The notes under the pieces: model-generated
The model's input: only the letters and a program-made list of their open reading frames with translations
Databases searched by the model: none
Told to the model about the DNA's origin: nothing
Shown: piece by piece, positions 37,491 to 47,286 of the stretch
How positions within the stretch are numbered: the stretch's first letter is position 1
Layout of the letters: the number at the start of each line of letters is the position of its first letter
Source of the DNA: Sphingomonas aliaeris
GTDB lineage: Bacteria; Pseudomonadota; Alphaproteobacteria; Sphingomonadales; Sphingomonadaceae
Reading direction: 5' to 3'
Assembly (NCBI RefSeq): GCF_016743815.1
Contig: NZ_CP061035.1
Location: 2,854,501-2,918,500, forward strand
DNA length: 64,000 bases
Translations under genes and position numbers: made by a program

Positions 37491-39971
37491 TCAGAAGTCC
37501 AGGCGCGCGGTTGCAGAGATGGCCCGGCCGTTCAGGACCCGACCGCGGACGATGCCGCTGGCGGGTATGCGATCCTCGTCGATCGAGGTGAGTGCCCGCG
37601 TATCGAACAGGTTGGTGGCATTCAGCGACAATAGCAGCCGTTCGGTCGGGCGGACCTGTACGAAGGCGTTGGTCGTGACATAGCCCGGCATCTTCAGCAG
37701 GTTGACGTCCTGTGAGTAGCTGTCGGTGGTGCCGATGAACACGGCCCCCACCGCGAAGCGATCGTTGCTGATCTGCGGCGTCGCCTGGAAGATCAGACTG
37801 GCCTGATGACGCGGGGTGTTGCCGTCGATCGCGGGGTTGACCCGGTCGCGGACGATCTTCGCATCGGTCCAGGTTGCGCCGCCGGTGAGGCTGAACAGGC
37901 CGTGGCGAATACCGCCCTCGAACTCCAGTCCCGTAGCACGGTAGTCGCGCGCGATGACGGCGCCGGTCGACGTGTTGATGTTCGTATCCTGCGCGTCGAC
38001 GTGAAAACCGGTCAGGTTCAGCGTCAGGTCCGCCCGGCGGAACTTCACGCCGATTTCGGCCTGCTTGACGGGATCGTAGGAAGCCGATGGGATCAGCAAC
38101 CGGCCGGTCGCATTGTCGATCACCGCGCCGAACGTGATCCGGTCGGCATTGGCGCGGGCGCCGCGGCTGTAGCGGCCGAACACCGCGAACGGCTCCGACA
38201 CGCGAAAGTTGATGCCCGCCGAATAGGACAGATAGTGATAGTCGTAATCGACCAGACCTGGCGCGCCGATCGGGGTCACGCCGACGCGCTGCTCGGGCGG
38301 CGAAATCTCGCCGCTTCCGTCGATGTCACGCACGACCTGCCCGACCCGGCCATTGCCCAGTTCGACCCCGAATACCTGCCCGCTGGCGCTGCCATAATCG
38401 TAGCGCAGGCTGCCGCCGATCGACACGCGACCGATCCGGTAGTTCGCGGAGGCGAACGGCGCGTTCACCGTATAGGCCAGCCGCAACGTGCGGCGCTGCG
38501 TGCCCGCCAACGGATTGTAGGCGTAGATGCCGTTCGCGGTCCGCGCCGCCCCCGTGCTGTCGAAGACGTTTAGCAACTCGGCATCTCCGCCGCCCCGGAT
38601 TTCGGACACCGCGACGCCGTACAGGATCGACGTGTCGATGGTCTGGCGCGCGGCATAGAAGCCTGCGGTGGTCGTCAGGCTGGCCTCGCCCATTTCCCAT
38701 ACCCGGCTGGCCCGGATGTCGTTAGTGACGTTGCCGACATCCTGCTGCCGCCGGTCGCGAATGTTGTAGATGCCGATCAGTCCGTTGCCGTTCAACGTCG
38801 CAGGGTTGCTAATCAACTGTCCCGCGTTGGCGCCCGTCGCGTATCTGAAGCTGCCTCCGGTGGCACCGAGCCGGGTCAGCGCGGCGGCCGGGGTCAGCAT
38901 CAGGCTACTGAACGGCCCGATCAGCCCGCCCGACCTTCCAGCGTACCGGAACCGTTCCATGATCGTCCAGCCTGCCAGCGTGAACTGCCCCTCCACGCCG
39001 AAAGCCTGCTCATTGACCCGATGGCCGTTGCGGATGTCCTCCAGGATCGGCTGATTGTTCTCGTCGAGCAACGTCACAGACTGGAGGGCGCGGGTCGACA
39101 GCGTATCCTTGGTCGGATCGAAACCCGGCACCGCGCTCAACTTCGGATCGGCATCGGTGCCGGTCACGCGCAGCGGCACCGAATCATAGAAAGGCGAACG
39201 ATCGTTGAGATACTTGCCGTACAGTCGGATATAGCCGCCGGTGAATTCCCTTGTGACGTTAGCCTTGATCTGGCCGCCACGCTGGCCATCGAAGCCGATC
39301 CGGCGGGGGCCTTCGCCCTGCCGATAGAAACCGCCGACATGAAAGCGCAGATTGCTGGTCAGCCGACCGCCATAATCGAAATCGGCACGATACTGGTCGA
39401 AGTCGAGGCCTGCGGTCAGCGCCACCGCGCCCCCCTCGCGTTCGCCGGTCTTCGAGATGAAGTTGATGATCCCGCCCGGCGAATTGGAGGCGAAGGTCGA
39501 AGCGGAGCCACCCCGGATCGCCTCCACTTGGGCCAGATTGAGATCGACGCGCACGAAGCTGTCCGAACTCGCCCCGATGATGTCGCCGAATTCCGTCACC
39601 GGCAGACCGTCTTCCTGCAACTGCACGAACTTCGCGCCGGAGGACGACAGCGGCAGGCCCCGGATCGTGATGTTCGCGATGCTTTCGCCGTTGGGCGCTT
39701 CGGCCAGAATGCCGGGGATATCACGCAGCAGTTCACCGACCGAACGTGGCGCAAGCTTGGTGATCTCTGCTTCGCGCAGCACGCTTGTCGAGGTGGCGCT
39801 ATCCAGACGGTCGCGGCCCTTCGCCACGCCGGTGGTTACGATATCGGAGCCATGGGGCGCCTGCGCCAGCGGAGCAGCGGCCGGTGCATCTGGTGTCGCT
39901 GATGCCGAAACAGGCATCATTAGCGAAATCGGCGCAACAGTCAGCAAAATGCCGTAATTCATCAACCTCAT
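37491..39971 (-). CDS. TonB-dependent receptor, intact
   Basis: About 826 residues from ATG 39971 (or 39962, which has GGAAGG at a better 9-base distance; the first has the Arg expected in a signal peptide). Signal LLTVAPISLMMPVSASA, then DIVTTGVAKGRDRLDSATST as plug start, ELLRDIPGILAEAPNGE and NITIRGLPL. Barrel ends LDF at 37491. The plug resembles the FecA/siderophore side of the family more than the Xanthomonas/Caulobacter type, but the ligand is unknown. It is an island gene with high GC. Confidence 0.9.
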   Translation of the reverse strand: MRLMNYGILLTVAPISLMMPVSASATPDAPAAAPLAQAPHGSDIVTTGVAKGRDRLDSATSTSVLREAEITKLAPRSVGELLRDIPGILAEAPNGESIANITIRGLPLSSSGAKFVQLQEDGLPVTEFGDIIGASSDSFVRVDLNLAQVEAIRGGSASTFASNSPGGIINFISKTGEREGGAVALTAGLDFDQYRADFDYGGRLTSNLRFHVGGFYRQGEGPRRIGFDGQRGGQIKANVTREFTGGYIRLYGKYLNDRSPFYDSVPLRVTGTDADPKLSAVPGFDPTKDTLSTRALQSVTLLDENNQPILEDIRNGHRVNEQAFGVEGQFTLAGWTIMERFRYAGRSGGLIGPFSSLMLTPAAALTRLGATGGSFRYATGANAGQLISNPATLNGNGLIGIYNIRDRRQQDVGNVTNDIRASRVWEMGEASLTTTAGFYAARQTIDTSILYGVAVSEIRGGGDAELLNVFDSTGAARTANGIYAYNPLAGTQRRTLRLAYTVNAPFASANYRIGRVSIGGSLRYDYGSASGQVFGVELGNGRVGQVVRDIDGSGEISPPEQRVGVTPIGAPGLVDYDYHYLSYSAGINFRVSEPFAVFGRYSRGARANADRITFGAVIDNATGRLLIPSASYDPVKQAEIGVKFRRADLTLNLTGFHVDAQDTNINTSTGAVIARDYRATGLEFEGGIRHGLFSLTGGATWTDAKIVRDRVNPAIDGNTPRHQASLIFQATPQISNDRFAVGAVFIGTTDSYSQDVNLLKMPGYVTTNAFVQVRPTERLLLSLNATNLFDTRALTSIDEDRIPASGIVRGRVLNGRAISATARLDF

Positions 39972-40148
39972 CCTTCCGATCCGATAACTTTCTTGAATTA
40001 TAGGAGGTTGAGACCTGTCGGGGTCGGCCACAGCGTATTCGGCGTAAATGCTACCGTCTTGATGCCAACGGCTAGGAGCCTGTCCGAGTAACGGGTTATG
40101 CGCTGGGGTTGGCATTGCAGTTGAAGCGAACGGATACCGCTCCGGTGC

Positions 40149-40208
40149 TCAGCGCCTGGCCTTGAGGAGGTTGTGGGCTGTGCAGATCATCGCCCATTCG
40201 CCCCGGAC
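40149..40208 (-). pseudogene. C-terminal tail of an IS1182-type transposase
   Basis: The minus strand reads VRGEWAMICTAHNLLKARR and stop. VRGEWA..CTAHNLLKLAR is the usual end of IS1182-family transposases. A stop codon precedes it and nothing else of the gene remains. It is short, so the family assignment is tentative. Confidence 0.5.
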
Positions 40209-40343
40209 CTAGTGAAGCCGTGGCGTACCCTTTATCGGGCAAGGCGATGGCGCGTGCGCTTCTAGCTAGAGAACCACCGATGCGGGCTGTTACCGCAGCC
40301 AAAGAGATTGGCGGCACACGTCAGGCTCCGCATAAGGGTATGG

Positions 40344-40718
40344 ATGACGAGGGCGTGTCCACCGTACACCCGTCTATTAAGCCCCCAGGCGGACATCAAC
40401 GATACCGGGGCGGGAGTTCCGCGAGGACAGCCCCTCCTAATTACCGGCCACGCGGCAAGCTATTTCGGCACTAGTCCCCGTACCTTAGAAGACTGGCGCT
40501 TAAGGGGTGGTGGTCCCGTGTATTAGAAAGTCGGACGGAGGCTTGTGCGATATCATGCCGCCGATCTGGAGCGGTTCGTGGAGGACGGTGCAAGGATCAA
40601 CACTGGGGCGGCAGGCCGGGACCACCGAGGCGAGCGGAAGCAATGGGACGCCCGCCTGCTTCCGCTTTGCTTCCTCACGGAGCCTCACCACCCGCCCATA
40701 GCCGCACAGGTCTATTAA
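40344..40718 (+). pseudogene. Excisionase/AlpA-like HTH protein with in-frame amber codon
   Basis: LLITGHAASYFGTSPRTLED then WRLRGGGPVY, TAG at 40524, then KVGRRLVRYHAADLERFVED and onward in the same frame to TAA at 40716. This is the MerR-like HTH of phage/island excisionases, where the TAG position is normally a basic residue. One nonsense codon splits the DNA-binding domain. The start is uncertain (ATG 40344). It lies directly beside the tRNA attachment site, the usual place for integrase and excisionase genes, but no integrase remains. Confidence 0.65.
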
Positions 40719-40743
40719 ATCTAAGCGAATACAATGTCTTGAA

Positions 40744-40789
40744 GTGGTGCCGCTTACAGGACTCGAACCTGTGACCCCCGCATTACGAA
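40744..40789 (+). repeat. Attachment-site copy inside tRNA-Thr
   Basis: The second 46-base copy of the repeat at 29798-29843. Here it is the 3' part of the complete tRNA gene, from anticodon loop to CCA. Confidence 0.85.
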
Positions 40790-40820
40790 TGCGATGCTCT
40801 ACCAACTGAGCTAAAGCGGC
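40745..40820 (-). tRNA. tRNA-Thr (anticodon CGT), CCA encoded
   Basis: Folds as a full cloverleaf on the minus strand. Acceptor GCCGCTT pairs with AAGCGGC; D stem GCTC with GAGC; anticodon stem TCGCA with TGCGG around loop TTCGTAA (anticodon CGT, codon ACG); T arm ACAGG TTCGAGT CCTGT. Discriminator A and CCA follow. It is the integration target of the island. Confidence 0.96.
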
Positions 40821-41061
40821 GTGCGTGCTGGTTGGATCAACCCTCACGAGGCGGCGCGGTTAGCAGGTCCCTTCGGGGCTTACAAGCGCCGTTCTTCGCA
40901 ATCGTTACCAGGATCGCTCCCGTTCCGCGCCAGATCGCCTTCGCATGTCATTGTTAACCGCGATCTTCGACCACTCTTTTACGCATCGTTTACCATGGCC
41001 GGTGCACAAAGCGGCCTTGAGCGGCGGATCGAACGGGCGATCCACGAAGGGTGTATGCGCA

Positions 41062-42351
41062 ATGGACAATGTTCACGGCTTCGATGGCGACCTGAATTCG
41101 GGCCTGATCGACGGTGTCGATGACGAACCGGTCGTCGACGAACCGAAACTGGAGATCGGCAGCGACGAGCGCCGGATGCATGTGCGCGCCTATAACCACT
41201 GGGTGTCGCTGCTCGGCGGTCGCGCCTATCCCTCGATCGAGGATCTGGATCCCGCGAACATCGCCGATTTCGGTCCGCACGCGGTGCTGCTCGATTTCTC
41301 GCGCGGGGTGGAAGATCCCGTCATCGCCTATCTAGGCTCCGCCCTCCGCGCCGAATGCGATCTCGATTCGTCGGTGACGCTGATCTCTCAGGTGCCGAGT
41401 CGCTCGCTGCTGTCGCGCCTCACCGATCATTATCTCCAGATCATCGCCAATCGCGCGCCGATCGGGTTCGAGGCGGAGTTCGTCTCGCAGCGCGGCTTCA
41501 ACACGATGTATCGCGGCATCCTGATGCCGTTCTCCTCGGACGAGGACACGATCGACTTCATCTACGGCGTGATCAACTGGAAGGAACTGGTCGACGCCGA
41601 GTTGCAGGCGCAACTGGATGCCGAGGTCCAGGCCGCCGTTCGCGCCGCCCCGCCGCGCGCTACGACTGCGCCCATCTGGGCCGACGGGCCGAGCGCGGAA
41701 CGTGAGGAGGCGGACGACACAGCAGGCGCCGATACGGACGAGGACGAAACCCGGTCGCCCGCCGGCCCCGCTGCCAACCTTGCCGACCAGCTGATGCTGG
41801 CGCAACAGACCGCCGCCGCCGTGCGTGCGGCGGACACGCGCACGCGCTCCACCCTGTACCGGGCGCTTGGCCGAGCACATGACTTTGCCGCCGCCGCGGA
41901 CCGTGATCCCGGATCCTATGAGGCGCTGCTGGATGCGGCCGGGATTACGCTGCAATTGCGGGCGCCGATGACGCCGGTTGTGAAGCTGGTCTTCGGCGCG
42001 GATTACGACAAGACGCGCCTGACGGAATATGCCGCGGTATTGGGCTATGCACGCCGCATGGCGGTGCCGACCGGTGGCCTCGGCGACTTTCTCGACGCGT
42101 TCGACGGCGGGATCAAAGGCGTGGTCAAGGCAGAACGCGCACTCCGTCAGCCGGCCGCCAAGCCAAAGCCCGATCGGCGCATCGCCTTGGCGAGAAAGCC
42201 GGTACTCGCCAGCTTTGCACTGGAAACGGGCGTACCGGTCGGCGATTACGTCGTTCTGCTCGCACGCAGCGGGACGAACGGCGAGGTGCAGGTCGTCGCA
42301 TCGATCGGTGATGCCGGCCTGACCGAAAAGGCGATCCGCGCGGCGGGCTGA
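41062..42351 (+). CDS. PAS-domain protein, 429 aa
   Basis: Start ATG 41062 (AAGGG upstream; a longer frame from 40945 would run through non-coding-like sequence). Residues ~35-175 form a PAS_5-type domain (MHVRAYNHWVSLLGGRAYPS, then FSRGVEDPVIAYLGSALRAE and RGFNTMYRGILMPFSSDED). A Glu/Asp/Ala-rich linker separates a C-terminal region of unknown fold. No output domain is seen. PAS_5 proteins are common in sphingomonads and rhizobia without known role. It is upstream of the NAD-glutamate dehydrogenase gene, about 95 bases apart. Confidence 0.82.
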   Translation: MDNVHGFDGDLNSGLIDGVDDEPVVDEPKLEIGSDERRMHVRAYNHWVSLLGGRAYPSIEDLDPANIADFGPHAVLLDFSRGVEDPVIAYLGSALRAECDLDSSVTLISQVPSRSLLSRLTDHYLQIIANRAPIGFEAEFVSQRGFNTMYRGILMPFSSDEDTIDFIYGVINWKELVDAELQAQLDAEVQAAVRAAPPRATTAPIWADGPSAEREEADDTAGADTDEDETRSPAGPAANLADQLMLAQQTAAAVRAADTRTRSTLYRALGRAHDFAAAADRDPGSYEALLDAAGITLQLRAPMTPVVKLVFGADYDKTRLTEYAAVLGYARRMAVPTGGLGDFLDAFDGGIKGVVKAERALRQPAAKPKPDRRIALARKPVLASFALETGVPVGDYVVLLARSGTNGEVQVVASIGDAGLTEKAIRAAG

Positions 42352-42445
42352 GGCCCGCCCCGCACGCTTCGACAGCCCCTGCCCACCGATTGTGCAGCGC
42401 CACAGGGGTTGAGCTAAAAAAGCGGCAGGCGCATAGGGCTATCCT

Positions 42446-45400
42446 ATGGCCAAGACTACGCTGAAATCGCTGTCGGATGCGCTTGCCGCCCGGCTGACCA
42501 AGGGCGCACTTCCGGGGGAATTGCAGGATTTCGGGAAGAAGGAGCGGCAGGACGCCGCCGCCTTCGTCGCCGCCACTGCCGAAACGCGCAGCGCCGGAAC
42601 TCCTGCGATGGAGCTGGAGCCGATCTCCGGATCGGACCCGCGCCGCCGGATGCGGCTGGCGATCATCAACGACGACATGCCGTTCCTGGTCGACTCGATC
42701 GCGGCGACGATCGGCGCGCACGGCATCGGCATCGATCGCATCATCCACCCGGTTTTACGCGTCACGCGCGATGCGTCCGGCGTGCTTACCGATGTGGGCG
42801 ATACCGGCGCGCCCGAATCGATGGTCTATCTGGAACTCGAACGCGCCGACGCGCGCGACCGCCGCGACCTGCTGGCCGCGCTGGAGCGCAATCTGGCCGA
42901 CGTCCGCGTCGCGGTACAGGATTGGCCGGCGCTGCAGAAAAGCATCGCCGCCGATGCCGAGGCACTACTGGACAGCAGCCTGTTCGATTCGGATGGCGAA
43001 GGCGCCGCATTGCTCCGCTGGTTCCTCGACGGGCATATGACGCTGCTCGGACACGAGGTATGGCGCGGTGACACCAGCCTGCAACAGGTCGGCATCACGC
43101 GCCATGCGCATGACGTGCCGGTGCTGGCGGAAGGATCGCGCGCCGCGGCGGTCGAGTATTTCGCGAAGGGCGGCGAAGCGCCACTGCTGCTGAAATCCAA
43201 CCTTATTTCCAGCGTTCACCGCCATGTGCCGCTCGATCTGGTGCTGGTGCCGGTGGTGGAGAAGAACAAGGTCGTCGGCCTCTCGATCCATGCCGGTTTG
43301 TGGACCAGCGCCGCCCTTGGCGCCGCACCGCACACCGTGCCGCTGCTCCGCACCCGCCTCGCCGCGCTGGAGGCGAAGTTCGGTTTCGATCCGAAGGGGC
43401 ATACCGGCAAGGCGCTGACGCACGCGCTGGGCGCGTTGCCGCACGATCTGGTCACCGCCTTCGATGCGGACAATCTCGAAAATCTCGCGCTCACCGCAAT
43501 GTCGCTGGCGGATCGTCCGCGCCCGAAACTGGTGCTGGTGCGCTCGACGCTCGGCCGGCACATGTTCGCCTTCGTCTGGCTGCCGCGCGATGATCTGACC
43601 ACCGCCCGCCGCGTCGCGATCGGCGATATGCTGGGCGAGGCGTGCAACGGAGCGCTACTCAACTGGTCGATCGCGCTGGAGGACGGCGTGGTGGCGATGA
43701 TCCGCTACACGTTCGACCTGCGCGGCGAAGGGCATATGCCCAATGCCGCACCGCTCGACGCACGGTTGGCGCGGATGGTGCGCGGCTGGGTCCCCGCGGT
43801 CGAGGCGGCTCTGGGTGAGCTGGTCGATCCGACCCGCGCCGCCCGTCTCGCACTTGGCCACGCGGCGACTTTCCCGCAAGGTTATCGCAACGCTACCGCG
43901 CCGGAAGAAGCCGCCCGCGACATCCTGTGCCTCGCGCGGCTCGAGGGGCCGGAGGATCGCACCGTCCGCCTGTTCACCGATGTCGGTCGCGCCGCACGGC
44001 TAAAGATCTACCGCGAAGGCGGCGCACTCGCTCTGTCCGATGCCGTGCCCGTGCTGGAGAATTTCGGCTTCCGCGTGATCGAGGAGATCCCGACGGCGCT
44101 GTCGGGCGACACCGAAGGGTTCGTCCACGAATTCCTGGTCGAGGCGGCCAGTGCCTATACCGGCGATGCGAAGGTGCTGGAGGATGCGATCGCCGCCGTG
44201 CTGGAAGGCAAGGCGGAGAATGACGCGTTCAACCGGCTGATCGTCGATGCGCATATGGCGCCGGCATCTGTCGTCCTGTTCCGCGCCTGGTTCCGCTATT
44301 TGCGCCAGGCCGGCCTGCCCTACGGCCTGACCACGGTGGTCGATGCGCTGCGCCGCGCACCGAACGTAGCGGCGAGCCTGATCGACCGCTTCTCTGCCGC
44401 GCACGATCCTGCGCATGATAGTGCGGGTATTCCGGCGAAGGACGCGGCGATCGAGCGCGGTCTCGACGCGGTATCGGCGATCGACGACGACCGCATCCTG
44501 CGCGCCTTGCACAGCGTCATCGCGGCGACGCTGCGGACCAACGCGTTCGCACCCGCCGGTCGGATTGCGCTCGCCTTCAAGCTCGACAGCCACCTGATCC
44601 CCGGTCTTCCCGCCCCCGTTCCGTGGCGCGAGATCTGGGTCTATTCACCGCGTGTCGAGGGTATCCACCTGCGCGCCGGCCCCGTCGCGCGTGGCGGCTT
44701 GCGCTGGTCCGACCGGCGCGATGACTTCCGCACGGAAATTCTCGGCCTGATGAAGGCGCAGCGCGTGAAGAATGCCGTCATCGTGCCGACCGGCGCGAAG
44801 GGCGGCTTCTACCCCAAGCAATTGCCGTCCGCATCGAACCGCGACGCCTGGCTTGCCGAAGGTACCGAAAGCTACCGGATCTTCATCCGCACCTTGCTGT
44901 CGATCACCGACAATATCGTCGAGGGCAAGGTCGTCCATCCGGCGGACGTGCGCATCCTGGACGATGAAGATCCGTATTTCGTCGTCGCTGCCGACAAGGG
45001 CACCGCGACCTTCTCCGACGTCGCCAACGCGATCGCGCTCGAACAGGATTTCTGGCTCGGCGACGCATTCGCCTCCGGGGGATCGGTCGGCTACGATCAC
45101 AAGGCGATGGGCATCACCGCCAAGGGCGCGTGGCTGTCCGTCCAACGTCACTTCGCCGAACGCGGCGTGGACGTGCAGACGCAACCGATCACCGTGGTCG
45201 GGTGCGGCGACATGTCGGGCGACGTATTCGGCAACGGCATGCTGCTGTCGAAGACGCTCAAGATCGTCGCCGCATACGACCATCGCCACATCTTCCTCGA
45301 TCCCGATCCCGATCCGGCGGCAAGCTGGCAGGAACGCGACCGCATGTTCGCGCTTCCCCGCTCCAGCTGGGCGGATTACGATACGAAGCTGATCTCGAAG

Positions 45401-47062
45401 GGCGGCGGCGTTTTCCCGCGCACCGACAAGACGATCAAGCTGTCCAAGCAGATCCGCGCCGCTTTGGGCATCGACGCGGACGAGATGGAACCGACCGCAT
45501 TGATCTCCGCGATCCTGAAGGCGCCGGTCGACCTGATCTGGTTCGGCGGCATCGGCACGTACGTGAAGGCCGCGGCGGAGAACAACATCTCGGTCGGCGA
45601 TCCCGCCAACGACCGGCTGCGCGTCGATGCGGAGGATCTGCGCGCGATCGCGATCGGCGAAGGCGCGAACCTCGGCGTTACGCAGGCCGCGCGCATCGCC
45701 TTCTCCGCGCGCGGTGGCCGCATCAACACCGACTTCATCGACAATTCGGCCGGCGTCGATTGTTCGGATAACGAGGTCAACATCAAGATCGCGCTCAACC
45801 GCGAGATGATCGAAAGTCGCCTCGCCTACGAAAAGCGCAACACCTTCCTCGCCAGCATGACGGACGACGTCGCGCATCTGGTGCTGGAGGATAACCGGCT
45901 CCAGACGCTCGCTTTGTCCGTCGCCGAACATGACGGCGCGCAGGCACTGCCAAGCTATGTCCGCGTGATCGAGATATTCGAGGGCGCCGGACGGCTCGAC
46001 CGCGCGGTCGAGGGGCTGGCGTCGAACGACGACCTGCTGCGTCGCGTGCAGGAACTGCGCGGGCTGACGCGCCCCGAACTCGCGGTGCTGCTCGCGACCG
46101 CGAAACTCGCGCTTCAGGACGCGATCGAACATAGCGATCTCGGCATGGATCCCGAATTGCGGGACGATCTGTTCGCCGCCTTCCCGCGCGCGATGCAGAA
46201 GAAGTTCGCCCCCGCGATCGAACAGCATCGCCTGCGCCCGCAGATCGTCGCGACCAAGCTCGCCAACCGCATCGTCAACCGCATGGGTGTACTGTACCCG
46301 TTCGAGCTCGCGGAGGAGGAAGGCGCGGCGATGGCCGACATCGCCGCCTTGTTCGTCGTCGCGGAACGCCTGTTCGACCTGCCGGCCTTGTGGCGCGAGA
46401 TCGAAACCGCCCCGATGCCGGAGGCGGCGCGCATCGCTTTGTTCGACGAGGTTGCCGTCGCGACGCGCGCGCAGATCGCCGATCTGCTCCGCGTCACCCG
46501 CCCCGGCACCGGCCCGGCGGAGATCCTTGCCCGTCTGGCGAAAGGGATCGGCAGCCTCGACAAGCAGACCAAGCATTTGTTGCTGGAGGAAGCCAGCGCC
46601 CAGAGCGCGCGTATCGCCGCGCGGCTGGAAGGCGCCGGCGCCCCGCGCAAGCTGGTGCAGAAGACCGTGCGGCTGTTCGAACTGGACGGCGCGGTCGGTC
46701 TCGCCGATCTGGGGCAGCGCCTGACGCTAGACGAACTCGTCCTGACACGCGCCTTCACTCGCCTCGGCCAGGCGCTCGGGCTCGACTGGGCGCAGGCCAA
46801 TGCCGCGCGCATCTCGCCGAGCGACCCGTGGGAACGCCTGCTGATCGCCGGCCTCGCGCGCGATTTCCAGCAATTGCGACTGGACTTCCTCGGCCGCGGC
46901 TCGGGCGATCCGCAAGCGCAGGTCGAGGCATGGCTCTCCGCCAACGCCGACCGCGTCGCGCAGTTCAAGGCCGTCGTCGAACGTGCCAAGGGCGCTGCCG
47001 CCCCGAATGCCGCGATGCTGGCGCAGATCGCCGGACAAGCGCGGGTATTGCTGGGCCGGTAG
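42446..47062 (+). CDS. NAD-specific glutamate dehydrogenase, 180-kDa class
   Basis: 1,538 residues. Oxidises L-glutamate to 2-oxoglutarate and ammonia with NAD. The large N-terminal half (about residues 1-700) carries the ACT-like regulatory domains of this class. The catalytic core begins about residue 720: RGGLRWSDRRDDFRTEILGL, KGGFYPKQLPS with catalytic Lys, VGYDHKAMGITAKGAWLSVQ, VVGCGDMSGDVFGNGML as Rossmann motif, and IRAALGIDADE to the C-terminal helical region. Length fits the class (1,500-1,650). ATG 42446 has AGGG upstream. It serves amino-acid catabolism and nitrogen balance. Confidence 0.96.
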   Translation: MAKTTLKSLSDALAARLTKGALPGELQDFGKKERQDAAAFVAATAETRSAGTPAMELEPISGSDPRRRMRLAIINDDMPFLVDSIAATIGAHGIGIDRIIHPVLRVTRDASGVLTDVGDTGAPESMVYLELERADARDRRDLLAALERNLADVRVAVQDWPALQKSIAADAEALLDSSLFDSDGEGAALLRWFLDGHMTLLGHEVWRGDTSLQQVGITRHAHDVPVLAEGSRAAAVEYFAKGGEAPLLLKSNLISSVHRHVPLDLVLVPVVEKNKVVGLSIHAGLWTSAALGAAPHTVPLLRTRLAALEAKFGFDPKGHTGKALTHALGALPHDLVTAFDADNLENLALTAMSLADRPRPKLVLVRSTLGRHMFAFVWLPRDDLTTARRVAIGDMLGEACNGALLNWSIALEDGVVAMIRYTFDLRGEGHMPNAAPLDARLARMVRGWVPAVEAALGELVDPTRAARLALGHAATFPQGYRNATAPEEAARDILCLARLEGPEDRTVRLFTDVGRAARLKIYREGGALALSDAVPVLENFGFRVIEEIPTALSGDTEGFVHEFLVEAASAYTGDAKVLEDAIAAVLEGKAENDAFNRLIVDAHMAPASVVLFRAWFRYLRQAGLPYGLTTVVDALRRAPNVAASLIDRFSAAHDPAHDSAGIPAKDAAIERGLDAVSAIDDDRILRALHSVIAATLRTNAFAPAGRIALAFKLDSHLIPGLPAPVPWREIWVYSPRVEGIHLRAGPVARGGLRWSDRRDDFRTEILGLMKAQRVKNAVIVPTGAKGGFYPKQLPSASNRDAWLAEGTESYRIFIRTLLSITDNIVEGKVVHPADVRILDDEDPYFVVAADKGTATFSDVANAIALEQDFWLGDAFASGGSVGYDHKAMGITAKGAWLSVQRHFAERGVDVQTQPITVVGCGDMSGDVFGNGMLLSKTLKIVAAYDHRHIFLDPDPDPAASWQERDRMFALPRSSWADYDTKLISKGGGVFPRTDKTIKLSKQIRAALGIDADEMEPTALISAILKAPVDLIWFGGIGTYVKAAAENNISVGDPANDRLRVDAEDLRAIAIGEGANLGVTQAARIAFSARGGRINTDFIDNSAGVDCSDNEVNIKIALNREMIESRLAYEKRNTFLASMTDDVAHLVLEDNRLQTLALSVAEHDGAQALPSYVRVIEIFEGAGRLDRAVEGLASNDDLLRRVQELRGLTRPELAVLLATAKLALQDAIEHSDLGMDPELRDDLFAAFPRAMQKKFAPAIEQHRLRPQIVATKLANRIVNRMGVLYPFELAEEEGAAMADIAALFVVAERLFDLPALWREIETAPMPEAARIALFDEVAVATRAQIADLLRVTRPGTGPAEILARLAKGIGSLDKQTKHLLLEEASAQSARIAARLEGAGAPRKLVQKTVRLFELDGAVGLADLGQRLTLDELVLTRAFTRLGQALGLDWAQANAARISPSDPWERLLIAGLARDFQQLRLDFLGRGSGDPQAQVEAWLSANADRVAQFKAVVERAKGAAAPNAAMLAQIAGQARVLLGR

Positions 47063-47286
47063 GCTGACGTCCTCCTTGGCACGGGCGGACGACCAGGCCT
47101 CCCGTTTCGTTCGGTGCAGGCCCGCCAAAATGCCGAGCGCGCAGTCCCTGGACATAGACCGGCAGGAAGTACCCAACTTAGACGTCCGCCAGTCAAGTGG
47201 CGCTCCTGAAAATAAGCGCCATGATAGAAGGATTGATGACGCGTTTTTGAGTATGAGGATAAGTGGCGCTCGCAGGAGGAATTTCG

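Larger units (their letters stand above)
29798..40789. mobile_element. Genomic island in tRNA-Thr(CGT), no integrase visible
   Basis: Bounded by the 46-bp direct repeat. Contents: PAS relic, hybrid histidine kinase, frameshifted TonB receptor, two small hypotheticals, intact TonB receptor, transposase tail and a broken excisionase-like HTH gene next to the tRNA. GC is lower than the chromosome in the left part (about 28.8-36.4 kb). The missing integrase and broken excisionase suggest the element can no longer excise by itself. Confidence 0.75.

Noticed and set aside
37459..37683. Plus-strand frame with a good ribosome site
   Set aside because: Runs into the antisense of the intact TonB receptor after about 12 codons; at most a truncated start.
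44645..46576. Long minus-strand frame opposite glutamate dehydrogenase
   Set aside because: Antisense shadow; the plus frame has complete family motifs.
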